The notes under the pieces are model-generated. The model was given only the letters and a program-made list of their open reading frames with translations. It searched no databases and was not told the DNA's origin. From the NCBI RefSeq assembly GCF_052119585.1, contig NZ_JBGQOJ010000004.1, positions 1-64,000 of the forward strand: 64,000 nucleotides of DNA, written 5' to 3'. Position 1 is the stretch's first letter, and every line of letters begins with the position of its first letter. Shown piece after piece: positions 24,694 to 32,335 of this stretch. Position numbers and translations under genes: made by a program. The DNA comes from JBGQOJ01 sp052119585. Lineage in GTDB: Bacteria > Pseudomonadota > Alphaproteobacteria > Rhodobacterales > Rhodobacteraceae.

Positions 24694-25959
24694 TCAACCC
24701 TTGCCCTTCCACGGCACCAGCCATTTTTCCGCCATCCGCATCAGAATATCGATGCTGTAACCGACCACGCCGATCAGGATAATCCCCATGATCACGATAT
24801 CCGTAAGCTGGAACTTGGACGCGACCATAATCATCATCCCCGCCCCGGTCTGCGCCGCCACCAGTTCGGCCGCCACAACCGTGCCCCAGCACACCCCCAT
24901 CGCCACCCGTGCGCCGGTGAATATCTCGGGCAAAGAGTTCGGGATGATGACGTGCCGCAATATCTGCCACTTGCTGGCGCCCAGCGAATAGGCGGCGTGC
25001 ACCTTGGAAATATTCACACCCGAGACACCCGCACGCGCCGCAATCGTCATGATCCAAAGCGCGGCGAGAAACAGCAAGATGATCTTTCCCGTCTCGCCGA
25101 TGCCCGCCCAGATGATGACCAGCGGGATCAGCGCCAGGGGCGGCACGGGGCGCATGAACTCGACGATCGGGTCGAACCATCCGCGAAACCACGACGACAA
25201 CCCCATGGCATAGCCCAGCGGGATACCCACGATGGACCCCGCCAGAAATCCCCCGATCACCCGCATCAACGACGCGCCAAGGTGCTGCATCAGGGTAAAG
25301 TTCTGATAACCCTCGCGCGAAATCTCGATCAACCTCGCCCAGACCGCCTCTGGCGCGGGCAGCCAGATCGGCTCCATCTGCCATCCCTTCGCGGGGGTAA
25401 AGTTCAGCGTGCCCTTGGGCGTCATGCTGATTGTGCCATCCGCGACCGTGACCGCCCCGCCGGGCTCAATCGCCTGCCCGTCCACCGCTGTGACGCGGTA
25501 TCCCGCATCTGACCCGCCCTCGTCATTTGTGTTCACCCTGATCAATCCGCTGCGCCACGCCACCGCATCCACGCTGTCGTCTTTCGCAAACCCGTCGCCG
25601 GCGGCCACCGCGGGAATCGCGGGCGTCTCGCCCAGCCTGTGGACCAGAACGCGCACCGTCGCATCATCGGTCTGGCCCGCCGCATTGGTCGCGGTATAGG
25701 TAAAGGTGGTCGCGCCCATGAACGGTCCCGGCGCGTGGATCGGCGTCAGTTTCGACCCCGTGAACGCACCCCAGATCAAAAAGATCGACACGACCGAAAT
25801 AACCGACGCCGCGCGGTTCGGGGTGACCGCGCTTTCGTCGCCGAAGGTCACCGTTTTCAGGCTGGTAAAATCCGAAACCCGCGTCATGCGCCGCGCCAGA
25901 AACTTGACCGAAAAGAAGGCGATCACGAAAATCGCGATATACATCAGCAGGATAATCAT
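24694..25959 (-). CDS. tauC: Taurine ABC transporter permease with periplasmic insert
   Basis: The 421-residue protein ends in a normal TauC/SsuC permease core (about residues 200-420; TM helices and the EAA loop around AAYSLGASKWQILRHVIIPNSLPEIFTG). The first about 200 residues are unusual: an N-terminal membrane helix (1-20), a second helix (about 48-66), then residues 68-197 form a soluble stretch rich in Thr/Ala/Gly/Asp with beta-type patterns (FTYTATNAAGQTDDATVRV; GTISMTPKGTLNFTPAKGW). Ordinary TauC is about 250-280 residues. Its ATG overlaps the tauB stop by four bases. It forms the membrane channel for taurine with TauA and TauB. Confidence 0.88.
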   Translation of the reverse strand: MIILLMYIAIFVIAFFSVKFLARRMTRVSDFTSLKTVTFGDESAVTPNRAASVISVVSIFLIWGAFTGSKLTPIHAPGPFMGATTFTYTATNAAGQTDDATVRVLVHRLGETPAIPAVAAGDGFAKDDSVDAVAWRSGLIRVNTNDEGGSDAGYRVTAVDGQAIEPGGAVTVADGTISMTPKGTLNFTPAKGWQMEPIWLPAPEAVWARLIEISREGYQNFTLMQHLGASLMRVIGGFLAGSIVGIPLGYAMGLSSWFRGWFDPIVEFMRPVPPLALIPLVIIWAGIGETGKIILLFLAALWIMTIAARAGVSGVNISKVHAAYSLGASKWQILRHVIIPNSLPEIFTGARVAMGVCWGTVVAAELVAAQTGAGMMIMVASKFQLTDIVIMGIILIGVVGYSIDILMRMAEKWLVPWKGKG

Positions 25960-26762
25960 GCGGACACCTCGGTGCGGCCCATGATTTCCTCCTCCATTTC
26001 CCAGATCATCGACAGGATCTCCTCTCGTGTCTCGGCAAACCCTTCGGACTTTTTTACGCTTCGCAGATCGGCATTCACACCCCGTTCTGCGAAAGGCAGG
26101 CGGTATTCCTTGTGGATGCGGCCCGGTCGCGGGGCCATCACGATCAGCCGTTCACCCAACAACAGCGCCTCCTCGACGGAATGGGTAATCAGGACAACGG
26201 TTTTCCCGGTCTCTTTCCACAGCTTCAGGACCAGACCCTGCATCTTTTCGCGGGTCAGCGCGTCCAGCGCGCCCAGCGGTTCATCCATCAAAATCACATC
26301 GGGTTCATTGGCAAGGCATCGGGCCAGTGCCACGCGCTGCTGCATGCCGCCCGACAGTTCGTACACCGCCTTGTCCTTGAAATCCTGCAGGCCGACGACC
26401 TCCAGCAGATGGTCCACAATCGCATCGCGGTCATTGCGCGGCATGCCCTTCATCCGGGGGCCGAACGCCACGTTTTCGCGCACATCCATCCATTCGAACA
26501 GCGCCCCCTGCTGGAACACCATGCCGCGTTCGGCCGCAGGGCCGGTCACGGTGCGGCCGTTCAGAACGATGCGCCCCTCGGTCGGGGCCAGAAACCCCGC
26601 AAGGATGTTCAGCAAGGTCGTCTTGCCGCAGCCCGAAGGCCCAAGAACGGACAACAACTCGCCCTCCACCAACTCCAGCGAGACGTTCTGCAATGCCTGC
26701 ACCGATGCGCCGTTGGGCAGATCGAACCGCATGGATATATTGTCGATGATAAGCCCTGACAT
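25956..26762 (-). CDS. tauB: Taurine ABC transporter ATP-binding protein
   Basis: The 268-residue ABC ATPase has Walker A GPSGCGKTT, Q-loop in VFQQGALFEWMDV, signature ELSGGMQQRVALARCL, Walker B VILMDEPLGALDA and the His switch ITHSVEEALLLG. It energises taurine import with TauC. ATG at 26762 follows GGGGGAG by five bases; the longer in-frame start at 26786 is less likely. About 100 bases separate it from tauA, occupied by a hairpin. Confidence 0.93.
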   Translation of the reverse strand: MSGLIIDNISMRFDLPNGASVQALQNVSLELVEGELLSVLGPSGCGKTTLLNILAGFLAPTEGRIVLNGRTVTGPAAERGMVFQQGALFEWMDVRENVAFGPRMKGMPRNDRDAIVDHLLEVVGLQDFKDKAVYELSGGMQQRVALARCLANEPDVILMDEPLGALDALTREKMQGLVLKLWKETGKTVVLITHSVEEALLLGERLIVMAPRPGRIHKEYRLPFAERGVNADLRSVKKSEGFAETREEILSMIWEMEEEIMGRTEVSA

Positions 26763-26825
26763 GGACGCTCCCCCATTTGGCCCCAATTTGGCCCCCGATT
26801 GGATCGTTACAGGATGTCACGAAAA

Positions 26826-26851
26826 GGGCGGCCCACCTGCGCAAGCCGCCC
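26826..26851 (-). terminator. Stem-loop between tauA and tauB
   Basis: GGGCGGC (26826-26832) and GCCGCCC (26845-26851) pair perfectly across a 12-base loop immediately downstream of tauA. It may stabilise tauA mRNA or cut read-through into tauBC, raising binding-protein output. Confidence 0.55.
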
Positions 26852-26865
26852 CGTTTCGGTCGGGG

Positions 26866-27858
26866 TTACATACCCATCGCCGCCGTCAGGCCGGCGGTGT
26901 TCACCGCGCTGTCATAACTGTCACGGGCGGCAGGGATATTGCCGGTGGTGACAAAGAAGTCCGCCACTTCCTTCAGGAACTTCTGCGACCCGCCGCCCAG
27001 CCATTTCTCTGACAGCTGCTCTTCGATGGTCGGGAAGGTGAAGGTTGCCAGCGAATCCGCCGCGTCCGCCTCGCTCATGCCAGCGTCCTTGGCAATCACC
27101 GGCAGCATCTCGGCGGACTCCGTCAGGTATCTGGCGTTCATATCCGCCGTGACCTTCAGGAACTTCGCCAGAACGTCGGATTGTTCGGCTGCGAAATTGG
27201 CCGGAACAGAGGTGACGTCGAACACCTGAATGCCCAGCGCCTCTTTCTCGGCACCTGTCAGCAGGACATTGCCGTGCTCTTTCATCCGGCGCAGGCCGCC
27301 GCCATATCCGCAGGCCATGTCGACACTGCCCTGCGCCAGCGCCGCCGCCCCATCCGACGGGGCCATATCGACAACCTCCAGACTGGACACATCAACGCCG
27401 AAATGCTCCATCTGCTTCAGGAAACCGTAGTGGGCAGCGGTTCCAATCGGCACGGCCACCTTTTTGCCAGCCAATTCGCCCGCGCTGCTTTTGTCGATTT
27501 CCAGCGCGGTCGCGACAACGCAGTTGTCATTGTCGGAATAGGACACGGCCACATCGGCGATCTGCAAATCCTGACCAGCAGAGGTGGCAACCACAAACGG
27601 CGGCACCCCTTGGGACACGGCAATCTGCACATCCCCCGACGCCATAGCCGCCGACATCGCAGTGCCTGTATCGAAGGCGCGCCAGTTCACCGTCACACCC
27701 AGCGCCGTGTCATAAAGGCCGTTGGCCTTGGCATACTGGAACGGCATCGGCCATTCGGTGAAATAGGCCACGGTAATCTCTTCAGCGACTGCAGTCTGTG
27801 CGCCCGACAAAAGGGCAAGCCCCGCAACCGCGTTCAAAAGTGAAATCTTCAGTGTCAT
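26866..27858 (-). CDS. tauA: Taurine ABC transporter substrate-binding protein
   Basis: The 330-residue periplasmic protein has a Sec signal (residues 1-26, ending AQTAVAEE) and an NMT1/TauA-type ligand domain: EITVAYFTEWPMPFQYAKANG, NWRAFDTGTAMSAAMASGDVQIA, GKKVAVPIGTAAHYGFLKQM, and DMAPSDGAAALAQGSVDMACG. It captures taurine for TauBC. GGGAG lies seven bases before the ATG at 27858; the reading frame continues upstream to 27978 without signal features. It is divergent from tpa across about 490 bases containing the TauR-like repeat. Confidence 0.92.
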   Translation of the reverse strand: MTLKISLLNAVAGLALLSGAQTAVAEEITVAYFTEWPMPFQYAKANGLYDTALGVTVNWRAFDTGTAMSAAMASGDVQIAVSQGVPPFVVATSAGQDLQIADVAVSYSDNDNCVVATALEIDKSSAGELAGKKVAVPIGTAAHYGFLKQMEHFGVDVSSLEVVDMAPSDGAAALAQGSVDMACGYGGGLRRMKEHGNVLLTGAEKEALGIQVFDVTSVPANFAAEQSDVLAKFLKVTADMNARYLTESAEMLPVIAKDAGMSEADAADSLATFTFPTIEEQLSEKWLGGGSQKFLKEVADFFVTTGNIPAARDSYDSAVNTAGLTAAMGM

Positions 27859-28350
27859 GCTATAGCTCCCGTGTTGGCAGTTCCGGAACGGAACCGTTTT
27901 TCGGCAGATGGTCATTGGTGCCACCTGTCCAAATCGCCTTTGCATCCGCCCGTCGAATCGGCGCACGCATCTTTTCATGTTAGGACATCATCCAAGCTTG
28001 CGCCTAATGCTGTTGCGCCAAGCCGCCTGACATCACCACGCATAAATGAAATCCAAGGAAATTAACGCCAGTCCGTCAAGCATTAGATCGGCACGGAACC
28101 TTGCGGTTTTCTGCACCGGGCAGTCACGGACCAATTGCGGGGCATCAGATATTTGTGATACTTATGAATGCACTACACACATTTCCCCGACCACGAAGAC
28201 CGGGCATCGCCCTGCGACTGGACTTAACGCAATACCGTCTCTGGCCCTATCTGATTGCCCGAACTTTCGGCAACGTATGAAGGATGGGGATTCCGGCCCG
28301 CGCGCCTTTGGCCTATAGTCCCGACACTCCCGCATAAATGGAATACCCGA
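27859..28350. other. tauA-tpa divergent regulatory region
   Basis: About 490 non-coding bases between the two taurine transcription units. It has a paired CTGG-box repeat at 28218-28250, about 100 bases before tpa. No small ORF in it looks like a gene. Confidence 0.6.
28218..28250 (+). promoter_or_regulatory. TauR-type paired direct repeat upstream of tpa
   Basis: CTGGACTTAA (28218-28227), a 13-base spacer, then CTGGCCCTAT (28241-28250). The same 10-13-10 arrangement recurs before tauR and xsc. It resembles the direct-repeat target described for TauR of Rhodobacter capsulatus. Confidence 0.8.
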
Positions 28351-29736
28351 ATGGATGTCAGCACACTTACCAATGATCCCCGTGGCGTTATCGAGGCCGA
28401 TCGCGCCCATGTCTGGCACCATCTGTCCCAGCACAAGCCCTACGAAACGGTAGATCCCCGCATTATTGTCGAAGGCAAAGGTAACCGCGTCTGGGACATC
28501 AACGGCAAAGAGCACCTTGATGCGGTGTCCGGCGGCGTCTGGACGGTCAACGTCGGCTACGGCCGCGAAAGCATCGCCAACGCCGTGCGCGACCAGTTGA
28601 TCAAACTGAACTATTTCGCAGGCTCCGCTGGCTCTATCCCCGGCGCAACCTTCGCCAAGCAATTGATCGAGAAAATGCCGGGCCTGTCCCGTGTCTATTA
28701 CTGCAACTCCGGCTCGGAGGCGAACGAGAAAGCCTTCAAGATGGTCCGCCAGATCGCGCACAAACGCTATGGCGGGAAAAAGCACAAGGTTCTGTACCGC
28801 GACCGCGACTATCACGGCACCACCATCGGCTGTCTGTCCGCAGGCGGTCAGGACGAGCGGAACGCGCAATACGGGCCGTTCGCGCCCGGTTTTGTCCGCG
28901 TGCCGCATTGTCTGGAATATCGTGCCCAATGGGATCTGACCGGCGAGGCCTATGGCATCGCCGCCGCCAACGCGATCGAAGAGGTGATCCTGCGCGAAGG
29001 CCCCGACACCGTTGGGGCGCTGTGTCTGGAGCCCGTCACCGCCGGTGGCGGCGTCATTACCCCGCCAGAGGGCTACTGGCCCCGCGTACAAGAAATCTGC
29101 GCGAAATATGACATCCTGCTGCACATCGACGAGGTCGTCTGCGGCGTTGGCCGCACCGGCACATGGTTCGGTTACCAGCACTACGGCATCAAGCCGGACA
29201 TGGTGACAATGGCCAAGGGCGTCGCCTCCGGTTATGCCGCCATCGCCTGCCTTGTCACGACAGACGGCGTTTTTGATCTGTTCAAGGACGATGCCGCCGA
29301 CCCGATGAACTATTTCCGCGATATCTCTACCTTTGGCGGCTGCACTGCTGGTCCCGCCGCCGCAATCGAGAACATGCGCATCATCGAGGACGAGAACCTG
29401 CTGGAGAACACGACCCTGATGGGGCACTACATGCTCGATCTGCTGAACGGACTGATGGACAAGCACCGCGTCATCGGCGACGTGCGCGGCAAGGGTCTGT
29501 TCCTTGGCGCCGAACTGGTCGCGGATCGCGGCACCAAAGAACCGGCGGACGAGAAGAAAGTGCAAGCCGTTGTGGCCGATTGCATGGCGCAGGGCGTCAT
29601 CATCGGGGCCACCAACCGCTCGCTGCCCGGCCTGAACAACACGCTATGCCTCAGCCCCGCGCTGATCAGCACCAAGGACGACATGAACCAGATCGCCCAC
29701 GCCATCGACAAGGCGCTGACCAAAGTGTTCAGCTAG
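28351..29736 (+). CDS. tpa: Taurine--pyruvate aminotransferase
   Basis: The 461-residue class III PLP aminotransferase transfers the amino group of taurine to pyruvate, giving sulfoacetaldehyde and alanine. Visible features: YYCNSGSEANEKAFKMVRQ, YHGTTIGCLSAGGQ, LCLEPVTAGGGVITPP, HIDEVVCGVGRTGTWFGYQ and the PLP lysine in MVTMAKGVASGYAAIAC. ATG at 28351 gives the expected N-terminus; an upstream in-frame ATG-like start at 28255 would run through the regulatory repeat. Its product is the Xsc substrate. Confidence 0.94.
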   Translation: MDVSTLTNDPRGVIEADRAHVWHHLSQHKPYETVDPRIIVEGKGNRVWDINGKEHLDAVSGGVWTVNVGYGRESIANAVRDQLIKLNYFAGSAGSIPGATFAKQLIEKMPGLSRVYYCNSGSEANEKAFKMVRQIAHKRYGGKKHKVLYRDRDYHGTTIGCLSAGGQDERNAQYGPFAPGFVRVPHCLEYRAQWDLTGEAYGIAAANAIEEVILREGPDTVGALCLEPVTAGGGVITPPEGYWPRVQEICAKYDILLHIDEVVCGVGRTGTWFGYQHYGIKPDMVTMAKGVASGYAAIACLVTTDGVFDLFKDDAADPMNYFRDISTFGGCTAGPAAAIENMRIIEDENLLENTTLMGHYMLDLLNGLMDKHRVIGDVRGKGLFLGAELVADRGTKEPADEKKVQAVVADCMAQGVIIGATNRSLPGLNNTLCLSPALISTKDDMNQIAHAIDKALTKVFS

Positions 29737-29744
29737 GCGAAAAC

Positions 29745-29766
29745 GGGGTGGGCCTTGGTCCACCCC
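29745..29766. terminator. Hairpin terminator between tpa and the HhH-protein gene
   Basis: GGGGTGG (29745-29751) pairs with CCACCCC (29760-29766) eight bases after the tpa stop. It sits between convergent genes and could act on both. Confidence 0.55.
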
Positions 29767-29788
29767 GACGCCAGATCAGCCCACAGGA

Positions 29789-30202
29789 CTATTTTTTCTT
29801 GCTTTTGCCCTTTGCCTTTTTCGACGCCTTGGCGGGCTTGGCCGCCTTGTTTTTACCGCCTGCCTTGGCCTTCTTTTTCGGCTTTTTGGCAGATTTGGTC
29901 TTGCCCGCGTCTTTTTTAGTCGATTTCTTCTTGTCGGTCTTCTTCTTGTCGGCCTTCTTCGCCTTTGGCGCAGCCGCAGCGACCTCCGGTTTCGGGGTCT
30001 GCGGTTCTGGCACCTCGGGCACGGCCAACAGGCCTTGCGCTGCTGCGATCAATGCCGCCGCGCGCGCCTCTTTGATCCCCGGAACCCGCATAAGATCTGC
30101 CGCCGCAATAGCGCCCAGTTGCGGGACGGTTTCGATTCCATGATCGACCAATGCGATGGCAAGCATCGGTCCGATCCCTTTGACATCAGTGATGACGGGC
30201 AT
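29789..30202 (-). CDS. Helix-hairpin-helix protein with long lysine-rich tail
   Basis: The 137-residue protein has an N-terminal HhH-type module (residues 1-60; DVKGIGPMLAIALVDHGI, VPQLGAIAAADLMRVPGIKEARAAALI) resembling the two-hairpin region of Rad51/TfoX-like helix-hairpin-helix folds, an Ala/Pro linker, and a tail (about 78-137) that is mostly lysine with alanine. This looks like a small DNA- or RNA-binding, histone-H1-like protein. AAGGAA lies seven bases before the ATG. It faces tpa and is followed upstream by two other tiny basic genes on the same strand, all inside the taurine locus. Function unknown. Confidence 0.7.
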   Translation of the reverse strand: MPVITDVKGIGPMLAIALVDHGIETVPQLGAIAAADLMRVPGIKEARAAALIAAAQGLLAVPEVPEPQTPKPEVAAAAPKAKKADKKKTDKKKSTKKDAGKTKSAKKPKKKAKAGGKNKAAKPAKASKKAKGKSKKK

Positions 30203-30269
30203 TTCTGTTTCCTTGGGCTGTTGAACGAAGGCCGGCGCACGGCCCGCCTTCGTTAGGTCATGAAAGGGC

Positions 30270-30389
30270 TCAGGCCGCCTTTTTAAGGGCCTTTTTTGCC
30301 GATTTCAGCTTGGCTTCTTGCTTGGCCACTTTCGCCGCCCGCAATTTGACTTCTTTTTTCAGGTCTTTGATGTTTGATTTCTTAGACAT
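30270..30389 (-). CDS. Very small lysine/alanine-rich basic protein (39 aa)
   Basis: The 39-residue peptide starts MSKKSNIKDLKKEVKLRAAK and is nearly all Lys and Ala after that, probably one amphipathic helix or coiled coil. The start at 30389 has AAAGGAAA at good spacing. Reading frame continues upstream but without a better start. It is flanked by the HhH/Lys-rich gene and a small arginine/lysine-rich gene in the same orientation, suggesting one unit. I do not recognise a family. Confidence 0.55.
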   Translation of the reverse strand: MSKKSNIKDLKKEVKLRAAKVAKQEAKLKSAKKALKKAA

Positions 30390-30426
30390 GGTAGTTTTCC
30401 TTTTTTGGTCAGTTTCGCCAAAGGCC

Positions 30427-30606
30427 CTAAACCTTGTCGCCACGTTCTTTGATAAACTCCCGAATGAAGCGCCTGATTTCACGCGCCGCACTTGTGTCCA
30501 GCGCGTCACACAAGGCAACGAACGCGTCACGCTCTGCGCCATTGATGCGAATGATCAACTGGCTGTCCTTCAGTTCTTTCTTCTTCGGTTTATCTTGTGA
30601 TGCCAT
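30427..30606 (-). CDS. Small ribbon-helix-helix-like protein (59 aa)
   Basis: The 59-residue protein reads LIIRINGAERDAFVALCDAL followed by DTSAAREIRRFIREFIKERG. This is a short beta strand plus two helices, as in Arc/MetJ-type ribbon-helix-helix DNA-binding proteins. ATG at 30606 is preferred; AAGGAG lies eleven bases upstream, and an in-frame GTG at 30630 is an alternative. It heads the cluster of three small basic genes and is divergent from tauR, so it could be a local regulator. No toxin partner is evident. Confidence 0.6.
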   Translation of the reverse strand: MASQDKPKKKELKDSQLIIRINGAERDAFVALCDALDTSAAREIRRFIREFIKERGDKV

Positions 30607-30709
30607 GGTCCGGGATACTCCTTCGGCCACTTACCTGTATATCAAACGCATATATTTTGTATATACAATTTTTGTCTTTTTGAGTTTCGCCGTCTCTGCG
30701 CCGCCGAAA

Positions 30710-30742
30710 ATAATGCCAGTTTACCCTCGCAGTTAAGGCCAG
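30710..30742 (-). promoter_or_regulatory. TauR-type paired direct repeat overlapping the tauR promoter
   Basis: On the minus strand: CTGGCCTTAA (30742-30733), 13 bases, CTGGCATTAT (30719-30710). Spacing is identical to the tpa and xsc copies. The boxes bracket the tauR -35 region, which suggests autoregulation and possible control of the divergent small-gene cluster. Confidence 0.75.
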
Positions 30743-30748
30743 TATACT
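30720..30748 (+). promoter_or_regulatory. Candidate leaderless promoter of tauR
   Basis: TTTACC (30720-30725) and TATACT (30743-30748) are spaced 17 bases apart. The -10 element ends six bases before the tauR ATG and there is no ribosome site, so transcription would begin at or beside the start codon. Confidence 0.5.
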
Positions 30749-30754
30749 GCCCCC

Positions 30755-32215
30755 ATGTCGATCCCCGTGGAAACCTTTTTTCTCGATCCCGAAGCACAGG
30801 GCACCCTTCAGGCACAAATCCAGCAGATGGTGGCCTCGGGCATCCTGTCGGGCCGTTTCCGCCGAACGGAAAAGCTGCCCTCCTCGCGCAAACTGGCGCT
30901 GCATCTGGGGGTCAGTCGGATCACCGTAACGCTGGCCTATACCGAACTTCTGGCCGATGATTACCTCTCTTCCAAGGGCCGGTCCGGCTATTATGTCTCT
31001 GAAAACGCGCCAGAACCGCCCGCCTTTGCCCCCCCGCCCCCGCGCGAGGATACGGTAGACTGGTCACGGGCCATCGGGCAGAAATTCTCGGACGGAATCA
31101 CGCTGGACAAGCCGCAGGATTGGCGCAGCTATCGCTACTCGTTCATCTACGGACAGGCGGACGAAACCCTGTTCGACCGCGCCAACTGGCGGTTGTGCGC
31201 CTTGCAGGCATTGGGTCAAAAGGACTTTGCCGCACTCACCGCCGACTATTACGATCAGGACGACCCCAGACTGATCGAGTTCATCGCCCGCCATATTCTG
31301 CCCCGCCGCGGCATCATCGCCCGACCGGGGGAAATCCTTGTCACCCTTGGCGCGCAGAATGCGCTTTGGCTGACGGCGCAGGTGCTTTTGACGCAGCGCA
31401 GAACCGCCGCAATCGAAGACCCCTGCTATCCCGGCCTGCGCAATATCCTGAACCAGTCGCGCTGCCACCTGCACCGCGTTCCCGTCGATCAGGACGGCCT
31501 GATCCCCGACGCCCTGCCGCCCGATGTCGATGTGGTCTTCACCACCCCCAGCCACCAATGCCCGACCAGCGCAACCTTGCCACTGGACCGTCGCCACACC
31601 CTGTTGACCCGCGCCAGAACCGACGATTTCCTGATCGTCGAGGATGACTACGAATTCGAGATGTCGTTCCTGAAACCGCCGTCGCCCGCGCTGAAATCGT
31701 TGGATCGGGACGGGCGGGTGATCTACGTCGGCTCGTTCTCTAAATCCCTGTTTCCGGGTCTGCGCCTTGGCTATCTTGTCGGCCCCGAACCCTTCATCCG
31801 CGAGGCGCGCGCGCTGCGGTCCGCCGTTCTGCGCCACCCGCCCGGACACATCCAGCGCACCGCCGCCTATTTCCTGTCGCTGGGTCATTACGACGCTTTG
31901 GTCCGCCGCATGGGTCTGGCCTATCACGAGCGGCGACAGGTCATGGATAAAGCCCTGCGCGCGCAGGGATTGACCATCGCCGGACGCGGTGCCTTTGGCG
32001 GGTCCAGCTTCTGGATGGAAGGACCAAAAGGCATGGACACGCGTCAGCTTGCCCTGACCCTGCGCACAAAGGGCGTGCTGATCGAACCGGGCCGCGCATT
32101 TTTCGGCGCCGAAAACCCGCCCGACAATTTTTACCGCCTCGCCTATTCCTCTCTTCCGGCAAGCCGCATTCCCGAAGGCGTTCGCCTGATCGCAGAAACC
32201 ATTGCCACGCTATGA
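30755..32215 (+). CDS. tauR: MocR/GntR-type regulator of taurine catabolism
   Basis: The 486-residue protein has an N-terminal GntR winged helix (residues 15-85; LQAQIQQMVASGILSGRF, KLPSSRKLALHLGVSRITV) joined to a fold-I aminotransferase-like domain (about 115-480), with the PLP-lysine region YVGSFSKSLFPGLRLGYLV. This is the MocR architecture of TauR, which activates taurine genes. It lies between tpa and xsc, and each of those and tauR itself has a paired CTGG repeat upstream. A co-inducer acting through PLP is expected from the family, not seen here. Confidence 0.93.
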   Translation: MSIPVETFFLDPEAQGTLQAQIQQMVASGILSGRFRRTEKLPSSRKLALHLGVSRITVTLAYTELLADDYLSSKGRSGYYVSENAPEPPAFAPPPPREDTVDWSRAIGQKFSDGITLDKPQDWRSYRYSFIYGQADETLFDRANWRLCALQALGQKDFAALTADYYDQDDPRLIEFIARHILPRRGIIARPGEILVTLGAQNALWLTAQVLLTQRRTAAIEDPCYPGLRNILNQSRCHLHRVPVDQDGLIPDALPPDVDVVFTTPSHQCPTSATLPLDRRHTLLTRARTDDFLIVEDDYEFEMSFLKPPSPALKSLDRDGRVIYVGSFSKSLFPGLRLGYLVGPEPFIREARALRSAVLRHPPGHIQRTAAYFLSLGHYDALVRRMGLAYHERRQVMDKALRAQGLTIAGRGAFGGSSFWMEGPKGMDTRQLALTLRTKGVLIEPGRAFFGAENPPDNFYRLAYSSLPASRIPEGVRLIAETIATL

Positions 32216-32218
32216 TAT

Positions 32219-32251
32219 CTGGCCCTAACGTGGCAAAACAACTGGCCCTAT
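32219..32251 (+). promoter_or_regulatory. TauR-type paired direct repeat upstream of xsc
   Basis: CTGGCCCTAA (32219-32228), 13 bases, CTGGCCCTAT (32242-32251), ending 84 bases before the xsc start. This is the cleanest of the three copies. Confidence 0.8.
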
Positions 32252-32335
32252 CTGCCGCCGGACCTTATCCTTAGTTTAGGCGTAACGCGCGACGGCAGAC
32301 CGGATGCGCCCCATTCCATCCAGCGGAGCGACCCC

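Noticed and set aside
30427..30606. Ribbon-helix-helix-like gene considered as an antitoxin of a toxin-antitoxin pair
   Set aside because: The adjacent genes are Lys-rich non-enzymatic proteins with no toxin fold; there is no overlapping partner.
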